Shown here: in pieces, positions 25,840 to 36,188 of the stretch
How positions within the stretch are numbered: the first letter of the stretch is position 1
Layout: every line of letters starts with the position of its first letter
NCBI GenBank assembly: GCA_963780825.1
Contig: CAWADL010000010.1
Coordinates: forward strand, 372,001 to 436,000
Reading direction: 5' to 3'
Origin: Roseiarcus sp963780825
GTDB lineage: Bacteria; Pseudomonadota; Alphaproteobacteria; Rhizobiales; Beijerinckiaceae
Length of the DNA stretch: 64,000 nucleotides
Position numbers and translations under genes: made by a program
The notes under the pieces: model-generated
What the model was told of the DNA's origin: nothing
Databases searched by the model: none
What the model saw: the letters and a program-made list of their open reading frames with translations, nothing else

Positions 25840-27365
25840 GCGGCGACCTCTCCGCCTCGGCCAAAGTGGCCGCCCATCAACTCGCCGATTTCTCCCACGT
25901 CCGCTTCGTCGGTCGCAAAGTCTCCGACAATGCGACCGCGATACATCACGAGTATGCGGTCGCTGAGCGACAAAAGTTCGTCGAGATCGGCGGAGACCAC
26001 GAACACAGCGCGTCCTTCGTCGCGCATCGCCACCAGCGTGCGGTGGATCGCCTCGATGGCGCCGATGTCGACGCCTTGCGAGGGCTGTTCGGCAATAATG
26101 AGTTTTGCCGGCCGGGTCAGCTCGCGAGCGAGCTGCACCTTTTGCTGATTGCCGCCGGAAAGGGAACCCGCAAGCGTCTCTTCGTTGGCGCCGCGCACGT
26201 CGAATTCACCAATCAACTCGCGGCACCGCCGTCGCGCCGCTCCGGCGGCGAGAAACGGGCCTCGGCGAAAAGCGGCGAGATGACCAACCGCCATATTCTC
26301 CCAGATGGCGCTTCCCAGCGACAGGCCGACGCGGGCGCGGTCGGCCGGCACGTAGGCGAGCCCCGCCTGTCGCGCCGATCGCGGATCGCCTGGCGTGGGC
26401 GCGGCGCCGCAGATGGCGATCCTTCCGGCCTCGGGTCGGCGCAAGCCGACGATGCTTTCAATCAATTCGTCTTGACCGTTGCCCTGAACGCCAGCCAAGC
26501 CGACGATCTCGCCGGGCCTTACGGCGAGCGACAAATTGTCGACGGCGACTGCGCCGCGATCCCCAAGCACCCGAAGGCCATCAACCTGCAACGCGGGCTC
26601 GGGCGCTGGGCGCCCTGGCGTTTTGGCGACGCGCAGCAGGACGCGCCGGCCGACCATCTGGTTGGCGAGCGTCTCCGCCGTCAAGCCCTTGTTGTCCTGC
26701 GTGCCGACGATGCGGCCTTGACGCATAACCGAGACTCGATCGGCGGCCTCCAGAACTTCTCGCAGTTTATGGGTGATGAAGATAACCGAACGGCCGGCTT
26801 GCGCCAGCGATCGCATGGTCAGAAAGAGCTCCTTGGTTTCCTGCGGCGTGAGCACGGCGGTCGGCTCATCGAGGATGAGCACGTCAGCCTGGCGATAGAG
26901 CGCTTTCAAGATTTCGACGCGCTGCCGAAGCCCAACAGGCAGCGCGCCTACGATGGCGCGCGGGTCGAGTTCGAGGCCGAACCGTTGGCTAAGTTCTGCC
27001 GTCTGCGTCTCGGCCGTTCGTAGGTCGAGACGCGCGAAACCTCGCACGGGCTCGGCGCCGAGGATAATGTTTTCGGCGACCGTGAAAGAAGGCGCGAGCT
27101 TGAAGTGCTGATGCACCATGCCGACGCCCGCCGCGATCGCTTCGGCGGGGCCCGAATAATCAGCGGGCGCGCCGCGCACCTCGATGTCTCCGCTCGTGCG
27201 CGGATGCAGGCCGTAGAGGATGTTCATCAAGGTCGACTTGCCGGCGCCGTTTTCGCCGATGAGCGCGTGCACCTCGCCCGGTTGAATGTCGAGCGAGGCG
27301 TCATGAATGGCGGTGAAATCGCCAAACATCTTTACGATGTTCCGCATTTTCACGAGTGGGATCAT
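25836..27365 (-). CDS. Nucleoside-type ABC ATP-binding protein (YufO/NupO-like)
   Basis: Two fused ABC domains, 509 residues. Domain 1: Walker A GENGAGKST (about residues 37-45), MVHQHFKLAPSFTVAENI, the signature-like LPVGLRQRVEILKAL and Walker B LILDEPTAVLTPQE. Domain 2: a Walker A variant GVQGNGQDEL without the usual Lys, and the signature LSGGNQQKVQLAREL. This asymmetry is normal in BMP-type importers. It sits between the binding protein and the permeases. Confidence 0.92.
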   Translation of the reverse strand: MIPLVKMRNIVKMFGDFTAIHDASLDIQPGEVHALIGENGAGKSTLMNILYGLHPRTSGDIEVRGAPADYSGPAEAIAAGVGMVHQHFKLAPSFTVAENIILGAEPVRGFARLDLRTAETQTAELSQRFGLELDPRAIVGALPVGLRQRVEILKALYRQADVLILDEPTAVLTPQETKELFLTMRSLAQAGRSVIFITHKLREVLEAADRVSVMRQGRIVGTQDNKGLTAETLANQMVGRRVLLRVAKTPGRPAPEPALQVDGLRVLGDRGAVAVDNLSLAVRPGEIVGLAGVQGNGQDELIESIVGLRRPEAGRIAICGAAPTPGDPRSARQAGLAYVPADRARVGLSLGSAIWENMAVGHLAAFRRGPFLAAGAARRRCRELIGEFDVRGANEETLAGSLSGGNQQKVQLARELTRPAKLIIAEQPSQGVDIGAIEAIHRTLVAMRDEGRAVFVVSADLDELLSLSDRILVMYRGRIVGDFATDEADVGEIGELMGGHFGRGGEVAA

Positions 27366-27439
27366 GCAGCCACCTCACAACTGCGGCGCATCTCGAGATG
27401 ACGTCGCGCGCCGGGACCTTTCGAGAGAACTCGCGTCTC

Positions 27440-28507
27440 TCACTTTTTGTCCGCGACCGAAGGCGGTGAGGCCATCGGGGGCGTGCCCATTTCCTTCTGG
27501 CCGGCAGTCAGGTCGAAGTAGTTGGGCACCACAATCGCGCCGGAGATCACCTTCGCCTTCAGGTCGTCAACCTCCTTCAGCACGTCGGCGGAGATCAGCC
27601 CTTTGTTGTACTCGTCCATCGCCGCGGCGACGCCGCCTTCCTTCAAGCCATAGTAAAATACCTTGCCGCCCTTGAACGAACCATCTTCGACCGATTTGAT
27701 CATGTCGAACGCCTGGGTGTCGACGCGCTTGACCATGGACGTGAGCACGAAGCCGGGCGCCAGATAGTTCTGATCGGAGTCGACGCCGATGGCGAAGGTC
27801 TTGGTGCTCTTCGCCGCGTCGATCACGCCCGCGCTGGTGGCGCCCGCGACCGCGAAGTTGATGTCAGAGTGCTGGTTGATCAGTGCAAGGGTGTATTCCT
27901 TGCCGGCCGCGGGATCAGTGAAAGTGCCCGAGTAGCTTTCGAGAACCGACACTTTCGGATCGGCCATTTTGGCGCCGTAGTAGTAGCCGATGTAGAAGCG
28001 GTGAATGATGGGAATATCCTTCCCGCCGACGAACCCTATGACGCCCGTCTTCGTCGTTCGCGCGGCGATGGCGCCAACCAGGAACGAGCCTTCCCAGTCC
28101 TTGGTGACGGTGCTCACCACATTCGGGGCGATCGGGTCGGGCCCGACATCGACCAGACCGAACTTCTGATTGGGGAAAGCCTTCGCGACCGTCTGCATCG
28201 GCTTGATCATGTCGAAGGAAGAGCCGACGATGAAATCAAAACCCTGGCCCGCGGCTCTTGCCAGCGACGATTGGAATTCAGAGATCGAGCGCGGTTGGAT
28301 GACGACATACTCGATGCCGAGCTCCTTCTCCGCCTTCTTCATCCCCTCGTTCATCATGTCGTTGAAAGAGCGGTCGCCGAGGCCGGATTCGGAGGTCACC
28401 ATCGCGACCTTCAACTTGGCGTCGGCCTGGCTCGCCATAAGCAAGGCGCCGCCGAGGACCGCCAAGGCGCCCAGAGATTTCCAAAATATTTTCCGAAACA
28501 TTTTCAT
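27440..28507 (-). CDS. BMP-family nucleoside-binding protein
   Basis: A 355-residue basic-membrane-protein (Bmp/TmpC/PnrA) family binding protein. It has a signal peptide at residues 1-31 ending ASQADA, without a lipobox. Family motifs: LGDRSFNDMMNEGMKKAEKE, FDFIVGSSFDMIKP, VGAIAARTTKTGVIGFVGG, and IGVDSDQNYLAPGFVLTSM in the C-lobe. These proteins bind purine or pyrimidine nucleosides for the ABC channel. The first ATG at 28507 is used; an in-frame ATG at 28501 is possible. It lies 16 bases after the BtpA-like gene. Confidence 0.9.
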   Translation of the reverse strand: MKMFRKIFWKSLGALAVLGGALLMASQADAKLKVAMVTSESGLGDRSFNDMMNEGMKKAEKELGIEYVVIQPRSISEFQSSLARAAGQGFDFIVGSSFDMIKPMQTVAKAFPNQKFGLVDVGPDPIAPNVVSTVTKDWEGSFLVGAIAARTTKTGVIGFVGGKDIPIIHRFYIGYYYGAKMADPKVSVLESYSGTFTDPAAGKEYTLALINQHSDINFAVAGATSAGVIDAAKSTKTFAIGVDSDQNYLAPGFVLTSMVKRVDTQAFDMIKSVEDGSFKGGKVFYYGLKEGGVAAAMDEYNKGLISADVLKEVDDLKAKVISGAIVVPNYFDLTAGQKEMGTPPMASPPSVADKK

Positions 28508-28523
28508 TGACGCTCTCCCGCTA

Positions 28524-29325
28524 TCAGGCAGCGCGCGCCGCCGCCATGAACTCTTTGACTTTCACCGGATCGAACCGTCCAAAGGCGGTCGCCGCGTCCT
28601 TGAGCGACGAACTCACAATCACGCCGTCGGCCACGGTCTGCAGCTCTCGGATATTGCCAGCGGTGACGCCGCCGCCCACGAGGATCGGCGCCGCGCCAAC
28701 TGTGCGCCGCGCGATCTCGATCAACTTATGCGTGCCCGGGTAGCTCTTGCCTGTGAGGACGAGAGCGTCCGCCGCGCCTAACCTGACCGCGGCGTCAAGA
28801 TCGTCCTCAAGCGTGCCCGCGACCAGCGGGTTGCCTGTTCGATCATGCACGTCGGCCAGGATCGCGACATCGTCGGCGCTCCACGCCGTGCGCGCCTTGA
28901 TCGCCGAGAAAGCCTGTGCGCTCTCGACGCCGAAGGGCGTGACCATGGCGCCGACATAGATCTTGATGCGCACGAAATCGGCATTCGCCGCCGACGCGAC
29001 CGCAATCATGGCTTCTGCATCGTTTTCCAGCATGTTGAGGCCGGTTGGCTTGCCCGTGCGACGCCGCACCTCGCTGACCACCCTGGTCATCCAGGCGGCC
29101 TGCACGTTCGTCGCGTGCAGATCGGTGGGAATGTCGCCGAGGTTCTGCACCATCAGCGCGTCGACGCCGTGGCTTGCGAGGATCTCGGCTTCTGCAAGCG
29201 CCGTGCCAATCACCGTCGTCGATCCCGCCGCTGCGATATCGACTTCCGCCCGGAAGCGCGGCAGTTGCACCATGCCAACGACCGGCTTCTTGCCGGCGCG
29301 CAACAGGGACGAGCAGCGCGCTCAT
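28524..29325 (-). CDS. BtpA/SgcQ-family TIM-barrel protein, frameshifted at the 5' end
   Basis: About 266 residues. The body reads GMVQLPRF, LASHGVDALMVQNLGD, VRIKIYVGAMVTPFGV, ILADVHDRTGNPLVAG, ADALVLTGKSYPG and ILVGGGVTAGNIREL, a beta/alpha barrel of the BtpA family. The family name comes from photosystem I biogenesis, but in heterotrophs it occurs in sugar clusters (SgcQ) with unknown activity. The natural start is probably the ATG at 29325, which overlaps the stop of the SIS gene (TGATG); one frame change near 29310 separates it from the body. The barrel's phosphate-type loop (VGGGVTAGN) suggests a phosphorylated sugar ligand. Confidence 0.8.
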
Positions 29326-30488
29326 CAGATCCCGACCAAAGGCTCGGCTTTCGCCTGAGCGGAATGGAAGATCTGGCGGAAGTTGACCTCCTGTCGCCGT
29401 TTGTTGTCGAAGCCGAGGAACGCGATATTCTGCTGATCGGCGATGTGGCAGGACAGATATTCGAACGGCAGTTTGTAGACGAAAGGCGTCAGCGCCTCGG
29501 GTAGATCGGGCATCGCGAAATAGATGTCGGAGGCGGCTTTCGCCGCCGCGTCGCCCTCGCGTCCGATCAGGATCACGCGTGAGCCCATGTCGCGCGCCGC
29601 TTGCGCCTGTTCCAGCGCGCGGTCGCGGCCGGCGCCGGGCGGCGCCAGGATGATCGTGTCGGTCATCTCGTCGGTGAAGAAATATTGTTCGTGCGCCCAT
29701 TCTTCGAGTTCGGTCGGATGGCAGGGGCGGGTAAGGCCCTCGAACCATTTGGCCATGCCGAAATAGGCGGTGGCGTAGTTGGGTCCGCCGCCGAGAATGA
29801 CGGTCTTGCGTTCGCGCGTAAAAGTGTGGGCGATCTCCTTGGCGAGCGGGCCGACCGTCGTGTCGGCGGCCGCCATTGCGGCGGGCAGCGTTTCCAGTTC
29901 GGCAACCAGCGCCTTCACGCGGCGCGGCGTCGAGATGGCCGATCCGCTCGCCGAAAGCGATGGCGGCGATGAACAGGCCGAGCATGCTCGCCGTATAGGT
30001 CACGCTGCCGGGCGTGATCACCTTGCTGCCGTCCGGCTGCTCCTTGATGTTGGGCGGCGCGTTGACCTTGATCAGCGTTTCAGCGGCTCTTCGCGAGATT
30101 TGTATCGGCGCTGACCGTGACCGCGAATGTCCAGGCGCCCTTCTCGCGCGCCAGTCGCACGCCCTCGATGGTGCGCGACACCGTGCCGGAATTGGAGACG
30201 CCAAACACGAAACTGTCCGGCCGGCAGATCCGCGACCAGATAGCGCGAGAACTCCAGCGCCTCGACCGGTTCGATCATCCGGCCGGTCGCTTTCATCATA
30301 TAGCTGCGGACGGCGATCGCGGCCGCATAACTGTCGCCGCAGCCGATCGCGAAGCCGTGCCGCAGCGCGCCCGGCTCACGGTTGCGAAGCACTTCGCGCA
30401 TGTACGCCAGCATCGGCGCGATATTGTCGCGCACAAAGGCGGGCTGCAACGCGACTTCTTTCAGCATCACCGCTTTTTCGTTCTGCAC
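29325..30488 (-). CDS. SIS-domain sugar isomerase/deaminase-like protein, frameshifted
   Basis: Double-SIS protein related to the isomerase half of GlmS and to AgaS, about 387 residues. The N-terminal SIS has HGFAIGCGDSYAAAIAVRSYM; then come APPNIKEQPDGSKVITPGS and SMLGLFIAAIAFGERIG. The C-terminal SIS has VILGGGPNYATAYFGMAKWF, HEQYFFTDEMTDTIILAPP and GSRVILIGREGD. Frame changes near 30215, 30090 and 29925 split it. SIS domains bind phospho-sugars. In this operon the substrate could be a ribose- or nucleoside-derived sugar phosphate. The Glu in ELEEWAHEQYF matches the usual placement for an amino-sugar type site. Confidence 0.78.
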
Positions 30489-30527
30489 CCTGTCACTCCA
30501 TGAAGCCTTCTAGAGGCCTGTTTGTTG

Positions 30528-31434
30528 TCAAAAGCGTTGTGTCTGCACCGAGTTCGCCAACGCCGCCCGTCTTCGCTCCGCCTCGCCGGGATCGGCTTCG
30601 AGCAAGCCGTCGACGCCTACTTCGGCGACGCAGAAAGAGGCGGAAACCGCGCCGTGCAGCAAGGCCTGCAGGCCGGTCGCGCGTGCGCGCGTAGCCGACC
30701 AGCGCGCCGCCGCAGAAGGTGTCGCCGGCGCCCGTCGCGTCCTTCGCCTCAACCGGCGCCGCTGGGAGGATCAGCAGATCAGGGCTATCTTTGGCGTGAC
30801 CCACGCATCCGTCAGCGCCGCATTTGAGCGCGATGAGAGGCGTCTGTGGCGACAGCTCGCGCAAATGTCGGACCGTGTCCGTCGGACTCGCGTTTGGCAC
30901 AATCACACGACCGTCCTGACGGCTCGGCAGAAACAGATCGACGGACGCCATCAGTTGGGCCACGTCGTCGCGCGTGACTTCGGCCAGACGTCGGTCGTCG
31001 AGATCAATCGAGACAATGCCGGTTCCGGCCGCGCGCAGCGCCGCGACCAATTCCACATGCCGACGCCATGGCAGCGGCGCGAGATGCGCGGCGGGGACGC
31101 CAGGCATTATGTCGCTCGCGACCGGGCTGAACTCGTCCCAATTTCGCGTCGTTGAACGAAAGATGAATTGTCGGCTGCCGTCTTCCTCGTAGAGCCCCCA
31201 ATCGCGCAACGTGCGGCTCAGGCGAGGCGCGTCGGCGAGCTCGACCCGGGCTCGCAGCGGCGCCACCGGATAGTCCGGACCGAAGGGCGCAATCACAAGC
31301 GGCCGCTCGCCCCAGACCGCCATGCCGAGCGCGGAATAGACGGCGTTGCCGCCGGGCACCGCCCATCGCGTCGAGCCGTCAACGAAGACGAGATCGTCGA
31401 TCGACAGATTGCCGAGGGCGCAGAATCTGGTCAT
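30528..31434 (-). CDS. PfkB-family carbohydrate (ribokinase-like) kinase, frameshifted
   Basis: Ribokinase-type kinase of about 300 residues. The N-terminus is MTRFCALGNLSIDDLVFVDG, with a GGNAVYSALGMAVWG sugar-binding segment near residues 28-42. The catalytic anion-hole motif DATGAGDTFCGGAL is near residue 238. One frame change near 30690 moves the C-terminus into a frame ending ANSVQTQRF at 30528. It could phosphorylate the sugar released by the nucleoside hydrolase. Its start overlaps the GntR stop (ATGA). Confidence 0.82.
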
Positions 31435-32229
31435 GTGCGCGCGCCTACGCGCACGAGCGTCAGGTCGATCACCGCGCTGTTATGATGATTGACCGAGTAA
31501 AGGATGCGGCGATCGTTTTCACTGAAATGCACCTCCCGCATCAGCAGCAACGGCGCGCCGTGTTTGATGTCGAGCTCGTTGGCTTGCCGCGCGGTGGCGC
31601 TGACCGCCGTCACCGACATTTCGCTGCGCAGCAGGGCGAGTCCAAGATCGCCGGTCAGGAATTCGTACAGGGAGCCGCCCGAAAATCTGGCCAGGCGATC
31701 GAAGGGGAGCGCCTTGCTCAGAGGCAGGTATTCAGCGGCGGTAGCGAGCGGCGCCCCGTCCACCAACCGCACGCGCCGGATCCGCGCCACTTTGGCGCCG
31801 ATCGGGCTCTCCAAGGCTTGCGCGACCTCGTAGGGCGGCGACACCTCGTCGATTTTGAGGCTGCGCACGCTCGCGACGCGGCCAGCGGCCCGGATCGTCG
31901 AAGACAGCGAGGATATCGAATCGAGAGCGTTTCGCAGGTGCGGACTGTTCGCAGCAACGAAGGTCCCGACGCCGTGCCGGACGTCGAGCAACCCGTCGCT
32001 GACGAGAATGCGGATGGCTTCGCGAAGCGTTGGCCTGCTGATCTTGAGTTCTCTAGCGAGCGTAGCCTCGCTCGGTAGACGCGCGCCGGCGGGCAGGGCG
32101 TGATCAGCGATCTGCGCGCGCAGACGCGTCGCAGACCCGCGTGACGAGGTCCTCGCGCGTAGCGCCAGCGCTCCACATTCGGGCGGCGAGATCCGGGATG
32201 CGAAGTTGCGTCAAAGGCTCCCTCGGCAT
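31431..32229 (-). CDS. GntR-family regulator (HutC/UTRA type), frameshifted
   Basis: A regulator of about 265 residues. Read across one frame change near 32120 the DNA-binding part is RLPSEATLARELKISRPTLR, EAIRILVSDGLLDVRHGVGT, a normal GntR winged helix. The UTRA-type effector domain follows (IRRVRLVDGAPLATAAEYLP, then LLLMREVHFSENDRRILYSV). The start is placed at MPREPLTQLRIPD; an ATG at about 32185 is an alternative. It heads the 10-kb minus-strand operon and is probably its repressor, with a nucleoside or sugar phosphate as effector. Confidence 0.78.
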
Positions 32230-32575
32230 TGGCTTGGCGTCGCGAAAAGCGATGATCCCGTCGTCGGCGAGTCTCGCGCTTGGCGAGACGCTGCTCGACT
32301 AGGGCGACCGATCGCCGCAAGCTTCCGTCCTCCAAGCCGTAGGACGTCAGAGGTCAGACGTCAAGGGAGTAGGTCGGTCGCGGCTCGGGCGCGCGCGCGC
32401 CTTTCGCCGACCTGCTTGCGATGTGTCGTGCAACCGGTCTACCTTCGAGGCCGTTCGCGGAGCGCCGCATTCTCCGCCGACGAGCTCCCAGGCGCGCGGT
32501 GCAAAATTTGCAGAGGCAAACAAAGCCGAGGATCTAAGTCGTATCTATTGATCGTGAAGCGAAGGAGTGGAGGGT
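32230..32575. other. Divergent intergenic region between the two nucleoside operons
   Basis: No gene is apparent in these 346 bases. They must hold two divergent promoters. A visible feature is the repeated GACGTCA: GGACGTCAGAGGTCAGACGT near 32341-32362, that is GACGTCA, a degenerate GAGGTCA, then GACGTCA. This is a possible operator for the GntR regulator. A Shine-Dalgarno-like GGAGTGGAGGG precedes the binding-protein start at 32576. Confidence 0.4.
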
Positions 32576-33574
32576 ATGCGCAAACTCGTGTCACTGGTGT
32601 CGGCCGGCCTGCTGTGCGCCGGTCTGGGAGCGGCCGTCGCGGCGCCGAAGTTTGGCGCCGCCTATGTGATGAGCGACAATCTCGGCGACAAAGGCTTCAA
32701 CGATTCCGCCGCGGCAGGCTTTCACCGCGCCGAAGCCGAAGGCGTAAAGATAAAGTTGCTGCAAGCCTCGCCGAAGGATCCGCAGCTTTGGCGTCAGAAC
32801 CTCGAGGCGACCTCGGACAGTGGAAGTTGGAGCGTCATCTTCGCCGGCCCCGGCATGCACGACAATCTGGCGGCGGTCGCGCCGAAGCATTCCGGTCAGA
32901 AATACGTCTATTTCGACGATGAGCTGAAGCTGCCCAACGTACTTTCCATCAAATACGCGCAGAACGAGGGATCCTATCTCGCTGGCGCGCTGGCCGCGCT
33001 TGTGGCGACCGACAAGGAGGATTTTCCGCTCTCGGCCGCCTCGCACAAGGTCGGGCTGGTCGCGGGTCAGGATCTTCCGGTCATCGAGGATTTCATCGTC
33101 GGCTTCAAACAGGGCGCGAAGACGGTCGATCCCTCGATCGACGTCCAGGTCTCATTCATCGGCAATTTCAATGACGCGCAGAAAGCTTATGAGCTGACGC
33201 GCAACACCTTCGGCGGCGGCGCCGATGTGGTGTTCAACGTCGCGGGGCCGGCGGGTCTTGGCATTCTCAAGGCCGCCGCCGACAGCAACAAATATGCGAT
33301 CGGCGTGGACTCGGACCAGAACGGTCTCTATCCGAAGAACGTGGTCGCCTCGATGCTGAAGCAGATCGGCAACTCGATCTATGATTCCATCAAACAGATC
33401 GAGGCGGACAAGGCGCCGTTCGGCGAACTTGAGATTTACGGCTTGAAGAACGACGGCGTCGGGCTCGTCTACAACGACGCGCTCGTGCCGGCCTCGGTCA
33501 AGTCGAAGGTCGATGCCGCGAAGGACAAGGTTCTAAAGGGCGAAATCGTCGTCGACAGCGCCTTCAAGAAGTAG
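32576..33574 (+). CDS. BMP-family nucleoside-binding protein, second system
   Basis: A 332-residue Bmp/PnrA-type binding protein with a signal peptide cut after VAA near residue 22. Motifs: GDKGFNDSAAAGFHRAEAEG, YFDDELKLPNVLSIKYAQNE, GSYLAGALAALVAT, KVGLVAGQDLPVIEDFIVGF and IGVDSDQNGLYPKNVVASML. The ATG at 32576 is preferred for its ribosome-binding site; a GTG at 32567 is in frame. It heads the second importer, divergent from the first system, and is clearly diverged from the binding protein at 27440. Confidence 0.9.
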   Translation: MRKLVSLVSAGLLCAGLGAAVAAPKFGAAYVMSDNLGDKGFNDSAAAGFHRAEAEGVKIKLLQASPKDPQLWRQNLEATSDSGSWSVIFAGPGMHDNLAAVAPKHSGQKYVYFDDELKLPNVLSIKYAQNEGSYLAGALAALVATDKEDFPLSAASHKVGLVAGQDLPVIEDFIVGFKQGAKTVDPSIDVQVSFIGNFNDAQKAYELTRNTFGGGADVVFNVAGPAGLGILKAAADSNKYAIGVDSDQNGLYPKNVVASMLKQIGNSIYDSIKQIEADKAPFGELEIYGLKNDGVGLVYNDALVPASVKSKVDAAKDKVLKGEIVVDSAFKK

Positions 33575-33589
33575 CCCGGCGCGCTTCGC

Positions 33590-35150
33590 GTGAGCACGCT
33601 TGCAACCGAGGACGTCGGTTCGGACGCGCTCCTGCGATTGCGCAACGTGTCGAAATCGTTTGGTGGCAAGCAAGCGCTGGCGGGCGTCGATCTCGACGTC
33701 CGCCCGGGCGAGGTGCATGTCGTCTGCGGCGAGAACGGCGCCGGGAAAAGCACGCTGATGAATATCATCGGCGGCGTGCTGCAACCCGACGAAGGCGAGC
33801 TCATCTTCGACAATCGCCCGGTTCGCTTCGCCAATCCCCTCGTCGCGGGGCGGGCGGGCGTTGGCATGGTGCATCAGCATTTCCGCCTGCTGCCTTCGAT
33901 GACGGTGGCGGAAAATCTCTATCTGAACCGTCAACCGAAGCGCTTTGGGTTGTTCTCCGACCGGGCGGCGATGCGGCAGCGGCGCCGCCGCGCTCATCGC
34001 GCGCTACGGCTTCGACCTCGCGCCGGACGCCGTCGTCGGCGATCTCTCGGTCGGGCAGCGCCAGCGCGTCGAAATTCTGAAGGCGCTGGGCTTCGAGGCG
34101 CGCCTTCTTATCCTCGACGAGCCCACAGCAGTTTTGACGCCGGGAGAGGTGGCGCAGCTGCTCGACGTCGTCAGGGAATTGCGCAGCAAGGGCCGCGCGA
34201 TTCTGTTCATCACCCACAAGCTGACGGAGGCGCTCGACGTTTCGGATCGCGTGACTGTCCTGCGCCAGGGTCGGTGGATCTCGACGCAGGCCACGCATTT
34301 GCTTTCGGAGCGCTCGATCGCGATCGATATGGTTGGTCGCGAGATGCGGCCGCTCAAGCGAGAGGGCGCGCCTCGGGTCGAGGCGAACACGGCGGCGGCG
34401 CTTTCGGCGTCAAACATCGTCGCGACCGATTCCGAGGGTCGACCGCTGCTCGACGGCGTCGCCTTCACGATTGCACCTGGCGAGATTCTGGGCGTGGCCG
34501 GCGTCGATGGCAACGGGCAGACAGAACTAAGCGAAGCGGCGGCGGGCTTGAGGCGGATCCAGAGCGGCGCCATCCAAATGGCGGGCCGGGATGTCACGCG
34601 CTTGGACGTTCGCGCGCGGCGGAGGCTCGGGCTTGGCTTCATTCCCGAAGATCGCCTGGACCGGGGCGTCAGCGCCGGCATGACCATCGCTGAGAACGTG
34701 AGTGTCAGCGCCTACCGGCGTAGGCGCCTCGTCAACAAAGCCGGCCTGGTCCGAGTCGCGGCCCGCGACGCCTACGCGGCCGAGAAGATCCGAGAGTTCG
34801 ACGTGCGCGGCGCGACGCCGCGAACGCCAATTGGCGCGCTTTCCGGCGGCAATATCCAGAAGGTCGTGATCGCCCGCGAGCTCGACCAGCGGCCGGTCGC
34901 GCTGGTGGTGGCGCAGCCGACGCGCGGGCTCGACGTCGGCGCCACGGAGTTCGTGCACCAGCAAATTTCGGCCGCGGCGGAGCGCGGCTGCGGCGTGTTG
35001 CTGATCTCCTCCGAACTCTCGGAGATTTTCGCCCTCGCCGACCGGATCGCGGTGATGTTTCGAGGCCGTCTGGTTGGAATCGTAGATCGGGCTTCGGCGA
35101 CCGAGGAGTCCATCGGGTTGATGATGGGAGGCGGCGCGCGCGCATCATGA
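33590..35150 (+). CDS. Nucleoside-type ABC ATP-binding protein, second system, frameshifted
   Basis: NupO-like double ABC protein of about 520 residues starting with GTG (MSTLATEDV). Domain 1: Walker A GENGAGKST, MVHQHFRLLPSMTVAENL, the signature LSVGQRQRVEILKAL and LLILDEPTAVLTPGE. Domain 2: GVDGNGQTEL, the signature LSGGNIQKVVIAREL and VVAQPTRGLDVGA, where Walker B lacks the acidic DE. One frame change near 33965, in the helical linker, breaks domain 1. The stop overlaps the permease ATG (35147-35150). Confidence 0.85.
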
Positions 35151-36178
35151 AGTCGCTCGTCCTGCCCCCCATTTTCGCGCGGCGGCGACTTTGCTGGGGC
35201 CGCCTGTCGCCATTTTGGCGGGCGGTTTCGCGCTTGTTCTGGCGATCAGCAGCGACCCGATCCTGGCCTATCAAGACCTGCTGTTCGCCAACTTCTACTC
35301 TGCGTCCAACTTCGCGCTGTTCATCAATCGCATGACGCCGCTGCTGTTTCTTGGGCTCAGCGTCATTCTCTCGTTCCGCGCCGGCGTATTCAACGTTGGA
35401 GGTGAAGGACAGCTCTATCTGGGCGCCATGGCCGGCACGATTGCCGGCCTTGCCTTCGCGGGCGCGCCAAGGCCGCTGGGGCTCCTCCTCGCGGCCCTCG
35501 CTGGCGCCGCTACCGGCGCGGTCTATGCGCTTGCGCCGGCCGTGATGAAGGTTCGCCTCGGCGTCAATGAAGTCGTTTCAACGCTGATGCTGAATTTTAT
35601 TGCTCTGCTGTTGACCGAGTATCTGGTCACGCATCCCCTGCGGGATCCCGTCGCCTATGGCGCGGTCAGCTGGATGTTGCCGGGCTCGGTTTGGCTCCCT
35701 GAAATCCCGGGCTTGCCGGGCGCGACGGGCGCCGCTTTGATTGCGTTGGCCGTGGCGCCGCTCGCCTGGCTGCTGCTGTTCAGGACGCTTTGGGGCGCGG
35801 ACCTGCGGGCGGCCGGCTCCAACGCGCGTTTCGCCGAGGCGGTCGGCATTGACGCGGGCCGGCGTGTCCTGGAAGCTATGGCGCTCTCCGGCGCGATCGC
35901 CGGCTTGGCCGGAGCGCTCTACGTGCTCGGCGTCGGCCACAGGTTCGAGCAGAATTTCTCGCCGGGCTTCGGCCTGATTGGCCTGACAGTCGCGCTGCTC
36001 GCGCGGCTTCACCCTTTCGGGGTGATCGCAACCGCCGCTTTTTACGCGCTCATCCTCAACGGAGCGGCCTACATGCAGATCGACACCGACGTGCCGCGGT
36101 CGCTTGGTTGGGCTTCTCACGGGGTTCCTGGTTCTGTTCATGACGGTGCGGGGCCGCGCCGCCTCGGCGCCGACATAA
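35147..36178 (+). CDS. Nucleoside-type ABC permease (YufP-like), second system, frameshifted
   Basis: A permease of about 343 residues. The N-terminus MKSLVLPPIFAR overlaps the ATPase stop; after a frame change near 35175 (next to a six-C run) comes LGPPVAILAGGFALVLAISS. Core family features are FRAGVFNVGGEGQLYLGAMA and LGVNEVVSTLMLNFIALLLT. A second frame change near 36108 (an extra G in TTGGTTGGG) precedes the proper ending FLVLFMTVRGRAASAPT. Function as in the first system. Confidence 0.8.
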
Positions 36179-36188
36179 GATCGCGGCG

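Noticed and set aside
28524..29325. BtpA name taken as evidence for photosystem I or phototrophy
   Set aside because: The family is wider than photosynthesis, and the neighbours are nucleoside uptake and sugar enzymes; no photosynthesis gene is present.
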